Shown: positions 46,720 through 58,499, numbered from the stretch's first letter. The stretch is DNA of 64,000 nucleotides from Sepiola atlantica (GCA_963556195.1 OY744525.1:28607269-28671268); one strand, 5' to 3'. Translations and numbers: made by a program. Notes: a model not told the origin generated them from the sequence alone.

Positions 46720-49700
46720 TAAAGAATCAGTATTTCTCGATATTGTGTAAAAACAAGTAACCGAGATTAATTTTTTATTATTATTTTATTTTATTATGTT
46801 TTAATACAACGAAAATACGCCTTACTTCTGTAATAAAAAGAAAAAATTAACTCTAATTATTTCGATGCGTTTTCTCAAGTAAAAACTTAAAAAGCAATCA
46901 AACTATTTGATAATAGTGTTCCTACAGAAAAAAAAACAAAATTCGTATACTTTTAAAAATGTTGTAAAAGAAATAATAATTGATGACGTATTAAACTAAT
47001 ATTATTCGAAAATAATAGTTGCTTATAGCAGAATATATAGTTGAGATAATTTTTATCATATTCCTGTTTCATTCCATTTCAAATGGTTTTAGTATAATAG
47101 TATTTAAGTAGTATATCAAAATAGCAGGAATATAGATTGAATTAATTTCAATCTGAAAATAAACAAATAACACATGAAAGTTTTTAAAAATAAATAAATA
47201 CCAATTATCTGAGGCTAAGAAGTGTAAGTTTATTTACCATAGTCATATTTTAAGTCCGTCGTTCAAATAAAATCGCTTTTAAAGGTGTATAATTATTAAT
47301 TCTATTTTGTGGCAACTGTTATGATAAATTTGATTCCTCTATGCCCTCTGCATCAAAAGCAAAGATTCAAATTAATGTTCATACGTTTCCTAATTTCATT
47401 AACTCTTTTAATTTTTAATTATTTAAATACAGTTTTAACAGTAAGTATATGGACTACGTAACTGCAACGTTCCCTTAATAATAGGACAGGTGATCGTAAT
47501 CTAAAAAGATGTCCGTAATTGATCGGCTAGTTTTTTTCTCGTTACTAATTCTTGTTGCTGCTACTGTTTATTGTTGGTGTTTCCTAGTTGCGTGTTTGTT
47601 ATTTTTTATTCGTCAGTGTTAGTATACACAAGACACAATAAGAAAGAAAACAAGTAAAGTTTGTGTGTGCTTGTAAAAAAGTTATTCTTGTTTTATTTAT
47701 GGGAACTCACAGACAAAGGATTCGATTGTCACTCAACTATCTGCAAAAAGTCCGTTTATATAGGCGAGGAAACTGTTGTCTGTATCTGGATTAACGTTAA
47801 ACTTGTCCGATTTACTACTCTCTCGCTCTGTCGTTTCGCGTTCTCCTTGTCTACTGTTTGTCTACTCTTGGTCTACTATTGTCATCTACCTGTCTGTCTT
47901 TCTAATTAACTTTATCGTTTACGCCAACCTCATTTTTCGCAGTAATTCCGATTCCTATATTTTTGTTTATCAAATATCTAATAAATTATCCGACCTACTT
48001 TGAAAATCTCATGTGTTTTAATTGATCATTGCCCATTGACTTACGCCATTACACATATACTAAAAGGAAATGGGATTTCCAAAATTCATAGCCCACTGTG
48101 TTTTAATAATTTTTCTAACGTTTATTTTTCATGGTTTTAAGTAAGTCAGTAAGTTATGCTAACATATCTGTCTCCCCACTTATCGTGCAACACAGTTTCA
48201 GCCCAAGTAATTCTACCCTCAAGTACAGAAAGTTGACCACGACTCAACCCTGTTATTCTCGACTAACTGTATTATATGCTAGTAGGTTTACTCGCACAAT
48301 TATGTACAAATGTTCATCTAAAGTACTTTGGGTAATGATCTAAAATGTAATAGGAGGAACATGTAACTGAAATGTTGTTTAAAGACAACGATTCCTAGGT
48401 ACAACATTTCAAGAAAAATAGTATAAAATATATACTTTACCAGGTCACCAAAAACTCTGCAAAACATAATGGTTAAGCTGGTACTGCCGATAATGAGCTA
48501 ACAACGATTCGAGAACTTCCTCAGAATTTCGATATTTCAACAACTAGCATGTACCGTTACCTTAAAGCAAAAAGCAAAGAACAAAATGAAACTGAATCAA
48601 ATGATTTGCACATATAACATATCGATTGCGTCTTCAGACTATAAAATAGTGACGCGTGATGCATCATCCGTCCTCGCTTCTCTGTAGAAGTAGTGGTAGT
48701 AAGAGTGTAGAGCTGTCTGTCTCTCTCTTTATTTAATAGAAACAGTAGCGCTATGTTGTTCATCATCACTTCGCATACGAGTTAACTGCGATCATATAAG
48801 AATAACAACTTTTTCTAAATAATTTTCTTGAGATTTTCTATTTCTCTCACAATATACATAAATATTATTATTTGTAACAGTATACAGCTTACCGAAGTAT
48901 TGCACCCATCTTTCACAGAGAAAGGAAGAATACCTCTGAAATATGCCTGCTTTTCCTTCGCAAACCTAAACCCCAAAAGAGAGAGTGGAAGAGGTGTTGT
49001 ACCTTTTTCGTTAACGTATAAATCCCCTCGACTTCCTATTTTTACGTCACTTCCTTTACACTTTTCATATACTATGTTTCATCTAACTTACTTTCTTTAC
49101 AACGTCAGCAATCTATCCGAATCAGTATCATCTATATTCCCATTCCTACCACTATTTTTTTTTATTTATTTACCTCTTTCGAACTTTAATGACACCCAGG
49201 AACCATACTGTCTTAACATTTGTTAATTGAATACTTCTCAGGTTACTGTACTTAAGCTACGTGAACTTGTATATATAGCATCATCCATATTTCCCCGATA
49301 TATTACAACATACTTAAAGCAAACCATAACCATAACATTCGCAACGCAGATTTGTAGAAATAACGTATACACAAACAAGTCATTTACTGAATATCTCATC
49401 ACTATGTTTAAAGATTGCTGTAGTTGCGGGATATTTCAATTATTTGTTTATCAATGTAAGTAAATCGCATATTAATTAAATACTTCTTATGTATTGATAC
49501 TACTCGACTAAGGTTGTTGAATATGCCGATTAAACCTCTGCAAAGGTATACGTTCCTCCCACAATGAGTCTACTGTTTGGGAAGCTATGGACACTCATGA
49601 TGACCCATGATTCCTGGTGGTTGAACAGTCCATGTCCCGCTCCACTAAACAGTTGCATAATTTTTAACACTTTACTTTTGCCTTGACCTCAGAAAAGTTC

Positions 49701-49840
49701 GATCTGAGTGATTGACCGGTCTCATCAAGCACTCGAACATATATGTTTAATCCCGACTGTATTTTATTTACTATTTCTGCAGTAAGGTAAAACACAAGTT
49801 TAGGTGGGTTTTAGAAAAGCCAGCACACTAGTTGAAGTGC
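46720..49840. other. No recognisable gene in about 3.1 kb
   Basis: Several 60-130 codon frames (for example 48828-49226) have no recognisable domain and AT-driven composition. No repeat boundary was recognised. Confidence 0.4.
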
Positions 49841-49844
49841 ACGT

Positions 49845-49950
49845 TTGTCTACAAAAATGCCTGAGCAGCCCAGTCGGCATTCCTAGGTCGAGACGCTTCA
49901 AAAGATTAACAATAAACTAGCCCCTTTCTCAGAGAGAATGTAACGCGTGT
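49845..49950 (-). repeat. U2-headed repeat family, body fragment only
   Basis: Minus strand: TAGTTTATTGTTAATC, GTCTCGACCTAGGAATGC and GGGCTGCTCAGGCATTTTTG line up with the body of the copy at 26840-27162. The U2-derived head is not present here. Confidence 0.6.
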
Positions 49951-50314
49951 GAGAATGGATCTTCTCAGACTGAAAAAAACCATAACTCAGCCCAACAGCA
50001 ACAGATGAACTGTCGGACTTATTACCAACTGTAGCAACGATGATGTGGGTCCACGAGGTAAAACAGTAAAAGTCGCGCGGTGTGTCGTTTATCGGGAACT
50101 GAACCCAGAGCGTCTCCATTACAAGATAGTCTTGTTATTTTTGTGTGAGGACAAGAGTCCACTTATGCAAATGACTATTGTTTTGGGAGCGGCGTATTCT
50201 CGTTGAAATAAAACGAGTAAAAACTCTCCCCCAGCGTGTGTGGCGATAACATTCAATTTGCCTCATGTTACGGACATACCAGTCGAGGTTCCAATCTAGA
50301 CAATCAGTCCGGTA

Positions 50315-50590
50315 GAAATTGGGGCACTTCGGTGGCCTTTTATCTGTCGGGCTAGGGTATTCGTACTGGGTTGTCCTACGAGGTCACCCTTCGCAGGCCT
50401 TGCCGCCATTCTTTGGCGTGGAGTAATTTTATTGTTTACTGCCTGAGGCGCCTGACCGGGGTATGCGCACGGGCCTTCCTAGGCAATATTTAAAAAGGTC
50501 AGAGTGTCCCTTCTTTAAGGGCGCTGGCTTGACTTTTTCCACTTTCCGGCTTTGTGTCACATCTTCCTGCGGTGGGAAGGAAGTAAATAC
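50315..50590 (+). repeat. U2-headed repeat family, copy with decayed head
   Basis: The body GAGTAATTTTATTGTTTACT, GCCTGAGGCGCCTGACCGGG, then TAGGCAATATTTAAA aligns with the copy at 26840-27162 in order and spacing. The head CTTCGGTGGCCTTTTATCTG is only a faint trace of U2 (CTTCTCGGCCTTTTGGCTA). It is GC-rich compared with its surroundings. Confidence 0.6.
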
Positions 50591-50599
50591 AGGGAAGAT

Positions 50600-51090
50600 A
50601 ACATTACGATACGTCGAGTGTTAAGCAGGAAAAAATAGGAAAGAAATTGACTTGGTGTTTTGTGTCGGGTTACTCGATTAACGAGAGTCGGATTATTTTT
50701 TACAGTTGGTGTTGTCGTCTTTTAATGAATTGTTAATACAATTTGGGAGTTGGACTTTTGAATTTTTTTCGTGTGTGCGCGTTCTTTTCTTTTCTTTTTT
50801 CTTTTTACTTCTACATCAACACCTACTTAAGCTGTGCACGACTGTATTATCTTGTAACAAAAAAATCAAACAAACTTTATATTATGCCTTGGAAAGCGGG
50901 AGCTGAGCGTCAATTCTCTTGATATGATAAGACACTTAACTCCTGTTGCATTGTAGGACACTGGGTGTTGAATATTAAGAGGTTAAGTTTGGCAGAGGAT
51001 CACAGTCCACTCGTAACTGGAGTATACTAGTAGTGTATGCCAGTCGCAATAAGGGTGAAAAGCCGTCCTGATTAATTACTTATTGAAGTC
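50600..51090. other. No recognisable gene
   Basis: No domain-bearing frame. Confidence 0.4.
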
Positions 51091-51107
51091 GTCCGTCTTG
51101 GTGGATT

Positions 51108-51770
51108 ATGAACAAATATCAGTTACTAACACAGAAATTAATCAAGAATATTCTAATAGGCATATATATTGAATCACTGGGAAATACATATCCTAGTAAG
51201 TTGTCAGCGTTTCACTTTGAAATGATCAGAATTAGAAAGTCAGACGTAAAGTCGATGTATAACTCACTGGAACTGAAACCTATTAATGAAAGTAAATACA
51301 AAAATAAAACACATAGAGTTCACACAGAATATAAAGGTTCTCCAAAACGACAATCGACCTGAAAAGTTTAACACCTGTAAAGGAGTGATACGAATTGAGA
51401 AATTACTCTGGTAACAGAAGAATAAATTGAAATGTCATCGCGTAAGCATTTGTCACTAGACACAAAGAAATCAGCATTAAATAGAGATGATTAGACTGTA
51501 CTGACAAACGCATACATGTTCAGATTCAATTCGCCCATAATCCCTAAAGAAATAAAAATTGGTTTCTTAATTGAAAAACTTGAACTTTATATACACACTC
51601 CATATCGATGCTTGAAATGCCAGGAATTCAGGCACCACAAAATTTATACAGAGGGAAACAAACGTGTGGAAGGTGCAGAGATAAATATCCTTTTCATTCT
51701 GACGAGTGATGCAACAAGAAGGAGGGATGGAAAATAGAAAGAAAAAGAAAGAATGCAAGTGAGACACAAC
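51108..51770 (+). pseudogene. Non-LTR retrotransposon ORF1 (Gag-like) remnant
   Basis: A frame at 51516-51737 gives NSPIIPKEIKIGF, then YIHTPYRCLKCQEFRHHKIY. This matches the region where Gag-like ORF1 proteins have P.IP..I..GY...V..Y.P.P.RC.KCQ.FGH and a CCHC zinc knuckle. Here the knuckle keeps Cys32, Cys35 and His40, but Gly is Arg39 and the last Cys is Tyr45. In another frame TCGRCRDKYPFHSDE, a stop, then C carries a second knuckle. The upstream frame 51108-51362 fits the preceding ORF1 segment. Such proteins package element RNA. Frame breaks make this one dead. Confidence 0.65.
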
Positions 51771-52254
51771 TGTTTCCGTCCGGGAAACCAGAAAAAGTAT
51801 GAAACAAAAAAACAATAATATACAAGTTTTGCCTGAAAGACAAATCGTACAAACTAAAAAGCAACACAGAGAAACAAAACGAAACAATTATAAACAAAAT
51901 GAAACAAACAGAATGCACTTATTGAAACGTTGTTATGATTGAGTCAAAGTGAATAGTTAAATTTGCAACGAAACTATGGGAAATGTCTTCTATGAAGCAG
52001 AAACACAACAGAAAATAAAAGAATGAAACTTTTTATGCAATTAAACAAACAAATTCCACCCTACAATAACTATTTCTACAAAACAAATACCAGAAATCGC
52101 CAACCTCTCTATCGAAACGAATAAAGGATTATCCCCAAAGCAAACAAGGCTAATAACCACCCAAGAAGCAACAACAGTCAAAAAGAACAATCGAAGAAGT
52201 TTGATTGCAACAGAATCAAATTAGAAGATGTAATATCAAACGCTTTCTTACACT

Positions 52255-52760
52255 TGAAATTATTCTCTAACTCTACAAATCTACTATCAGACCATGTATG
52301 GAGTACTTTTGTCATATTTGAGCTTGGTAATCTCTATCCCATTTGAGGGTTCCTGATAAGGTGCGGAAACATATCTGTAATTTGATTGACTACACCCTTT
52401 CTTCTTCTCTGCACAATCTCTCTCACATACTTGATATTACTAATCTCAGTCTTTTCTATAAATACTATTATGACGTATTCTTCAGAATTGTCTGATATAT
52501 TTCCTGCTTCCTTTGTTCCAGCTCGTTTACCTCGTTTGTCTAGTGGTCTCCACAAATTCGCTTTTTTGATACCTTATTGTAATACAGCTTCCTATTACAG
52601 TAGTTTCTTTCCAAGAACTGCAGGCTTGTGGAATCATCTTCCTGCTGACTGTTTTCCTCATACCTATAACCTTGGTTTTTTCAAGACTAAGGCGAATAAA
52701 CATCTGATGTTTTTTGTGATAACCATCTTTCGTTTTTGTTAGCGCCTTATCTCAAGTGGC
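52255..52760 (+). pseudogene. Jockey-like RT C-terminal tail
   Basis: Frames read LYKSTIRPCMEYFCHI, VPDKVRKHICNLIDYTLSS, then ILDITNLSLFYKYYYDV. After a shift they continue SELSDIFPASFVPARLPRLS, ASYYSSFFPRTAGLWNHLPA and FFKTKANKHLMF. This is the complete Jockey-type tail. It lies 0.5 kb downstream of the ORF1 remnant in the same orientation. The two may be parts of one element whose endonuclease and RT core were deleted. Confidence 0.8.
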
Positions 52761-52769
52761 CCTATACCA

Positions 52770-54225
52770 TTTCTGGAGCGATTTCCATAAAAAAACAAAA
52801 AACAAACAAGTCACTGTATCGAGATGGCGAGCAAATCTAGGTCGGTTTTCTATCTGATCCGGAAGTCCTTTTTACACCAAACAACACCCATAACGCCGAG
52901 TCTTAAATATGCCATCCAAGCAACAACTCACTACCTCAAAAAATATATCGTTATCTGGCGAGCGTTCAACTGGTGGCAACTAAGGTTGTAGCCGGATTGC
53001 CTACGGCCTCTTACAAAAAATGGGTTCAATGACGAAATCTGTCCTCACTTCAGTGTCGAAAGATGCGAGGGGACATGATTCCGGAATACAGCATAATCAA
53101 CGGGAATGTAAATCGATATTAAGAGGAGTTTTTTCACCTCAACATCTGATCACGGTCGCTTCAGAAACCCGGAGATGATGTACCATCGTCTTATTGTCTC
53201 AACAAAAGAAATACCTCATTCTCTGTCTCTTTTTCTGTCTCACAGAGGAAGTGGTGATGATACCTCTCATATCCAGGTTTAAAATCGCTTTGGACCAACA
53301 TTCATACCGTATAGAGATGCAATATCTTATCACTGTTCTTTTTTACATGGCTTGTTGCACTTTGCTATTTTTACCAATAAAATTGAGTGATTAATTGCTT
53401 GAAACCACATAATTAACAAACAAGAAAATGAATAACTTAGTGAAACATTAGCGGTGCAAAAACAAATCACAATTACCGAATTCTCTAATAGATTTCATGA
53501 AGTCATATGTTTACACAAAAACATTCCGTAAGATAAACAATGATATACAAATAAAACATTATACATTTCATAAACAAACATATTGAGTAAGTATTAAACG
53601 GAATCACATTGAACAAAGCCTCTGATCACTCTAAATACACATGTTTTGGGGCATTGCATTTGATTAGAAATTGCCTTAATCCCTTATAGATTACATTTGA
53701 CACAAAATGCAACAAGGCTGCCAATATGCCTACTGTGTTAGCTCATGCTGATTGGGGGAGCAAATAAGAAATTCCTAACAAAATCATACCGAGATCAAAC
53801 TTAACTATTTTGTTTCGTTTATGGTGTTTCATGAAACGAGAAATAAACATCAGGGCCTCACACTCGGTCTGGGTCCTTCAAAATGACAGCGATAGAAGCA
53901 AATGAAGCCCCTTTAACACTGAAAATTAAAACAATACCAGCCCTCCTATTGTGTTAAAAAATATTATTATGCTCAATGCACTCTGTTATGACTATGTATT
54001 TAATGCACAGTACGAAATCTTGTTGGGAGAAAGGTAATATTCCATAAAGCCACCCCATCTCTGTGTCGCAGAGCTTACCAGTTAGATGGAAATGAATACT
54101 CATTAAATACACCAATCAATCATCTCTAAAACTCGACCCTGTCAATTTAAACAGTCAGTTTTAATTTGATTTGGCAGGATTCTCAAATAACAAAAATAAA
54201 CTAAGTATATTTCAGGATAAATTTT
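52770..54225. other. No recognisable gene
   Basis: No domain-bearing frame; frame 53194-53394 is hydrophobic but unrecognised. Confidence 0.4.
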
Positions 54226-54256
54226 GAGACATAAAAGACCACCATTCTAAACACAC

Positions 54257-54265
54257 ACCCACACA

Positions 54266-54351
<86 letters not shown>
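54257..54351. repeat. (CA)n(TA)n compound microsatellite
   Basis: CA about 50 bp followed by TA about 43 bp. Confidence 0.95.
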
Positions 54352-54353
<2 letters not shown>

Positions 54354-54419
54354 GGAACGCAAAATGTAATGACTTGATTTTTTATATGATTTATATATAT
54401 ACATACATATATATAAAAA

Positions 54420-55141
54420 ATCAACTAATTCTTACATAGGTTTTACTTCCACAACACTATCCCGAAGACTCACCCTACATCTCTCTGACACTAGCTCTAT
54501 ATGCCAATACATCAAAAAACATACTTGCACCCCCTCCCAATATTGAAACATCCTTGTTAACAATACCAAAATAATACACCACGATACCAATATCAAAAAA
54601 TTAAATATACTCGAAGCCCTCTACATAAACCAAATATCCCACAATTAATAATGTCAATTATGAAACTAGTCGCAACATTTTAAAGTGTCTAGCATAATAA
54701 TTAACATTACCAAATTCTTAGCCATTAGGTAGTTATGCGTTCGAATTGTATGCACTTTCTTTAACGTCATCAATTTCTTAACGGTTTAAACAGTCAAACT
54801 TTTAAATCTCTCATATGTGTAGAACGCCATCACGCTCTCATGTACATTTCAACTTTACATACGCTTTTTTCAAGTTATAAACTACTTGCCGTTATAATTT
54901 AAAAATGAGTACAACAGTAAAGTCATAATTTGTAAAGACACTAAAACTAATACCGCCTGAAGATGATTTGACGATTCAAATCGAAAGTACTAGCAAAAAA
55001 GAAAAAAAGAATGGAACAAGAAACCCATGGATCATATTTACATCAATTTGACCGAAACATTAGATGGACAATTCGGAAAATTAAAAAAATTAAAAAAAGT
55101 CGCATCAAACGAAACCACTCCGTGTTGTTTAATAATGTTTG

Positions 55142-55145
<4 letters not shown>
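54420..55145 (+). mobile_element. Penelope-like element, 5'-truncated, plus strand
   Basis: Nearly identical to the reverse complement of 13993-14745, from the YIGFTSTTLSRR-coding region through the 3' end. It stops at the same (TA)n junction. It is shorter at the 5' side than the other copy. The hammerhead-like core is at 54955-54990. An unbroken homologous run from about 54690 to 54870 differs at only a few positions from the 14.3-14.5 kb copy. Confidence 0.85.
54955..54990 (+). ncRNA. Hammerhead-like core in the Penelope 3' region, second copy
   Basis: CUGAAGA, one unpaired U, GAUUUG...CAAAUC (six pairs) as helix II, GAAA, AGUACU in the helix III position, then a CUA triplet. Only two base pairs of helix I are evident (GC/GC). 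Confidence 0.5.

Positions 55146-55187
<42 letters not shown>
55145..55187. repeat. (TA)n microsatellite
   Basis: TA tract at the 3' end of the Penelope-like element, dividing it from the RT fragment beyond. Confidence 0.95.
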
Positions 55188-55189
<2 letters not shown>

Positions 55190-55204
55190 TAAACAAAATT
55201 ATGT

Positions 55205-55935
55205 AAATTGGGGTTTGATAATACATTTAAGGCAAATAATCATATTTTGACCATTGTATCGAGGGCAAATGGAATGGTCGGGTGGATGGTTAGGAATATT
55301 GTTTCGAGGGAGACAAATGTTGTGTTAAGGATATATAAAGCTCTAATAAGATCTCATATAGAATACTGCACCCAGGCCTGGGTTCCAACGACTAGACATG
55401 GAAATTGGAATGTAATATTAAAACTGGAAGGCTTACAAAGGAGGGTGATAAAACTAATAACTAAAGTAAAGGAGTGCAGTTACAGGGAGAGATTAGACAA
55501 ATTGGGATTGACTATTTTGCTGGAGAGATAAACAAGAGGTGATATGATTAAGACTTTCAAGATAATTAATTGCATTTCTAACTATGGTGGACATTTTTTA
55601 GTATTTCTCCTAGATCTGGAAGGTTATTGTCAAAGCAGTTTTGAAAAACTAGAACTGTTAACCAGTTCAGTTTTTTTGCTCACATAGTAATATGTGTTTG
55701 GAATAAGTTGCCACATCGGATGAAGAACAGCAATAGCGTGGATCAGTTTCAGATGAAGTTGGATGAATTCAGAGAAAGTGGTAAGAGGGAGAAATTGGGA
55801 GGCACTTTTTGGAGTTATCAAATGAAATATTTAACAGAATTTGATCTGGATATCGATACTGTACTAAGAGTTTGATGATTTTTTTAACAGTTGAATTGAG
55901 AGGATAGTTAAAGGGGAGATGCCAAAGGAGGCATA
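55205..55935 (+). pseudogene. CR1/L2-like RT C-terminal tail
   Basis: The frame at 55208-55531 reads NIVSRETNVVLRIYKALIRS, HIEYCTQAWVPTTR, LEGLQRRVIKLITKVKECSY, RERLDKLGLTILLER, then after a stop TRGDMIKTFKIIN. This is the thumb and connection region of CR1/L2-type RTs (VRPHLEYC.QAWSP...LE.VQRRATKLI....Y.ERLK.L.L..LE.RR.RGD.I..FKI). Downstream frames keep traces of the tail to about 55930. The RT core is absent. Confidence 0.82.
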
Positions 55936-56217
55936 GCAAACAAATAATAAAAGATAATAATTCAAATGACCAATATTTTGTTCACCTTATTAATTTTTTT
56001 TTCAAACAAAAATCTTCGCTACGATTACGAACTGTTTCATCGACAGTCTAACAACCTTATTTGTATGTAAATAGCGGATCTTTTCATACATGGACTCATC
56101 ACAAATCAATAAGTCCTTATATATATATATATATATATATAGGCTGAGAAATGAGGGGAAAATAGTTTCAGTTTGAGAAATCAATTGATAGAATAAAAGA
56201 GGCTAAATCTCTCAGCG

Positions 56218-57187
56218 TTATGGTGGATTTGAATCATGAAATATCTTCAACTGATGTTTCAAATATGTTTGTCTACACAGGCGAGGTCGGGAAATGTTAA
56301 TAACAAACCTCTCAGTAATATCGAGATGATAGTTCAACCATGCCTTGTGTGAAACAGAAAACCACCTATCAGAATATTGGTCAGAACATATATTCGTACT
56401 AATCGATGGCAGATTCATGTGCTTGGAAATTTTCGGATGATGTAGACACCGTGTGTAAACGAATATCACATGGTATAGTTTGAGCTATTCTCATTTCTAA
56501 TTTTTGGTATGTCTTGCCAACGTAGTCAGCTCCACACTGACAATAATTTATAATGAACAGAATTCTTTTGAATGGCAAAACATCCTTACGGAAAGATGAG
56601 AAAAAGGTTCGAGTCGTGTAAACTACTCTCAGCATGGTTTCTGGAAAACAGTGCTGAGTAGAAGACATCTTTTTGATAATGTCAAAGCCGTCGAGATATA
56701 ACCAAAGAAAATTTCAAATAGACAAGCCAATAAATTTATCGCTATTAAATATAGTAACTTTGCGTACAATGGTGCTTTTTATATTGGATATCTATCGGAA
56801 AGAAAGATATTGGTAATTTTACCAAGTTCCGCATCGAGTCGGGTTGAAGAACAAATTATAAGTGCTTGATGAGTAAGATTACCAATGAAATTTATTTTTC
56901 TGGATTTAAGAGCGAAAGATTAACCAATTTAGATAAAACCCTGTAATGGTCAGTTTTCTAGACACAGAGGTTTTAAATGTTAAACCATATGTAGACACTA
57001 AACCATCAAGGAATGGGGAAGAATCACAATCTTCAACCTCTATAGTAAATTGCAACGATGAATGCAAGTAACAAAGAAGAAGAAACTGTTCAGCCTTACT
57101 CCGTGAAGGAAAGCAATCAAAAGTGTCATCAACGTAACGTGTGTAAAAAGCCGGCTTGGTTATTTTGAAAAACAATTCGTTTTCCAA
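56218..57187 (-). pseudogene. Penelope-like RT and GIY-YIG coding region, broken
   Basis: Three minus-strand frames follow in order. 57187-56906 holds FYTRYVDDTFDCF, the RT catalytic YVDD at residues 18-21, then SLQFTIEVEDCDSSPFLDGL. The intervening DNA reads KINFIGNLTHQALIICSSTR, then LGKITNIFLSDRYPI. 56668-56399 holds IINYCQCGADYVGKTYQKLE, the GIY-YIG motifs. 56469-56218 continues with RWFSVSHKAWLNYHL. RT followed by GIY-YIG is the Penelope-like arrangement. Frameshifts and stops separate the pieces. The subfamily differs from the elements at 14 and 54.5 kb. Confidence 0.85.
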
Positions 57188-57226
57188 AAATCAAACGAAA
57201 ATGTTGGCTAACAATAATATAAGCGT

Positions 57227-57227
57227 A

Positions 57228-57297
<70 letters not shown>
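57227..57297. repeat. (TA)n microsatellite
   Basis: TA tract of about 65 bp upstream of the Penelope-like coding region on its strand, and at the terminus of the next fragment. Confidence 0.95.
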
Positions 57298-57299
<2 letters not shown>

Positions 57300-57640
57300 G
57301 AGTATGTGCATTTAGGCAGAATATTCTCATTTATGCAAACATTGTTAAAAATAAAAAAGGTATAATTAAACAGACGAATTCTTCGTCTGTTTAATTATAC
57401 CGTTTTTATTTTTTCAATTTTTCTGATCTTTTTTGTATTAACATCAATAAATGTTCCATAAATGTTCGTTTTTTTATTTTAATACAAACCTGTGAAACCT
57501 ATGGGACATTTATTATTTTTTTTGATTTTAATACAAAAAAGACCATAAGAAAAATTGAAAAAATAAAAAAGGTATAATTAAACAGACGAATTGTGTTATT
57601 TTGTAACAATGTTTGCATATACATATATATATATATTATA
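57297..57640. mobile_element. Penelope-like terminal repeats, inverted pair
   Basis: The terminal block GCATTTAGGCAGAATATTCT, then GCAAACATTGTTA at the left returns inverted near 57600 (TAACAATGTTTGCATATAC). Inside, GGTATAATTAAACAGACGAA occurs at 57359 (immediately followed by its own inverted copy) and again near 57571. A second inner inverted pair (AAATGTCC / TTTTAATACAAA) is nested. The terminus matches those at 8033 and 13993. Confidence 0.6.
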
Positions 57641-57674
57641 TATAATTTTTATTTTATACGCACATAAAAGTAAT

Positions 57675-57790
57675 CCATGGACACTTGTGGCTGGCTCACA
57701 GCCGTCATCACCATGGCTAACTTACACAGAGATCGAACCCTCGATGTTGATGTCTATAGTCAAGCGTTCTACCATTGTATCAAGACGCTC
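57675..57790 (-). repeat. SINE family B copy 1: tRNA head plus mutated hammerhead
   Basis: Minus strand: head GTCTTGATACAATGGTAGAA (box A-like) and GAGGGTTCGATCTC (box B). The ribozyme follows after about 15 bp. Helix I CCAUG pairs fully with CAUGG across the motif (57716-57712 with 57679-57675), helix II is GGCU/AGCC, and the triplet is GUC. The core has decayed: GUGAUGA replaces CUGAUGA and GCCA replaces GAAA. Confidence 0.65.
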
Positions 57791-58019
57791 TGTGTAAAAA
57801 TATGTGCGATTTTTATCACTCAAATATACGATGTATTTCTATGTAATCACTTTTATAGGTGATTGCAGCGTTAGATGTTATTAGCCTACTTATTATTTCA
57901 ATTGTTTCACTTCCTAAATGAGTAAGATGCAGAAAAACTGCACTACTAGTCGCCCTCAACTTATAGGACGTAGTTTTTACGTTAACATTTATAATTTTAA
58001 TCTAATACGCGCATAAAAG

Positions 58020-58132
58020 TAATCCATCGACAGCCGTCATCAGCATAGCTAACTTACACAGAGATCGAACCCTCGATGTTGATTTCTATAGTGCAGCGTT
58101 CTACCACTGTACCAAGACGGCTAACTAACGTC
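58020..58132 (-). repeat. SINE family B copy 2: tRNA head plus deleted hammerhead
   Basis: Minus strand: GCCGTCTTGGTACAGTGGTA, then GAACG (box A) and GAGGGTTCGATCTC (box B) make a clear tRNA-like head of about 75 bp. CUAUG-CUGAUGA-CGGCUG follows, but the second half of helix II, GAAA and the cleavage triplet are deleted before CGATGGATTAC. Confidence 0.65.
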
Positions 58133-58225
58133 TAACTCTGCAATCACCTATAAAAATAATTACATAGAAATACATCGTATACTTGGGTGATAAAAATTGC
58201 ACATATTTCTACACAGAGCGTAATA

Positions 58226-58262
58226 CTGAAGACGGCTGTCAGCCAGAAACACGTGTCCATGG
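58226..58262 (+). ncRNA. SINE family B hammerhead core, copy 3
   Basis: CUGAAGA (58226-58232), GGCU/AGCC helix II with a GUC loop, GAAA (58246-58249), self-complementary ACACGUGU as helix III, triplet GUC ending 58257, then CAUGG. The 5' strand of helix I (CCAUG in copy 1) is replaced here by UAAUA, so the core is intact but helix I is broken. Confidence 0.55.
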
Positions 58263-58440
58263 ATTACTTTTATGTGCGTATTAAATAAAAATTATATATA
58301 TTAACGTAAAAATGCGTCTAATAAGTTAAGGGCAGTTTTTCTGCATCTTAATCACTTAGGAAGTGAAACAATTGAAAAAATAAGTAAGCAAATAACATCT
58401 AACGCTGCAATCACCTATAAAAATAATTACATAGAAATAC

Positions 58441-58441
<1 letters not shown>

Positions 58442-58484
<43 letters not shown>

Positions 58485-58490
58485 CATAGA
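58442..58490. repeat. (TA)n microsatellite
   Basis: TA tract with TATG interruption at the end of the composite foldback. Confidence 0.95.
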
Positions 58491-58499
58491 TATATATGC

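Larger units (their letters stand above)
57655..58440. mobile_element. Composite foldback built from a tRNA-headed, hammerhead-bearing SINE (family B)
   Basis: ATACGCACATAAAAGTAATC, then CATGGACAC at the left returns inverted at 58242-58292. The 90-bp block with GTGATTGCAGCGTTAGATGT returns inverted at 58126-58220 and again at 58390-58440. The block with TGCAGAAAAACTGC returns inverted at 58326-58375. Two tRNA-like heads lie in direct orientation (57717-57790 and 58048-58130, minus). The whole looks like several SINE copies rearranged or inserted into one another. Confidence 0.7.

Noticed and set aside
48828..49226. 132-codon frame as a possible host gene
   Set aside because: No recognisable domain, AT-driven composition, no splice-site or neighbouring exon support.
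58048..58132. Functional tRNA gene
   Set aside because: Box A and B are present, but the anticodon arm and acceptor stem do not close properly and the copy is part of a repeated SINE.
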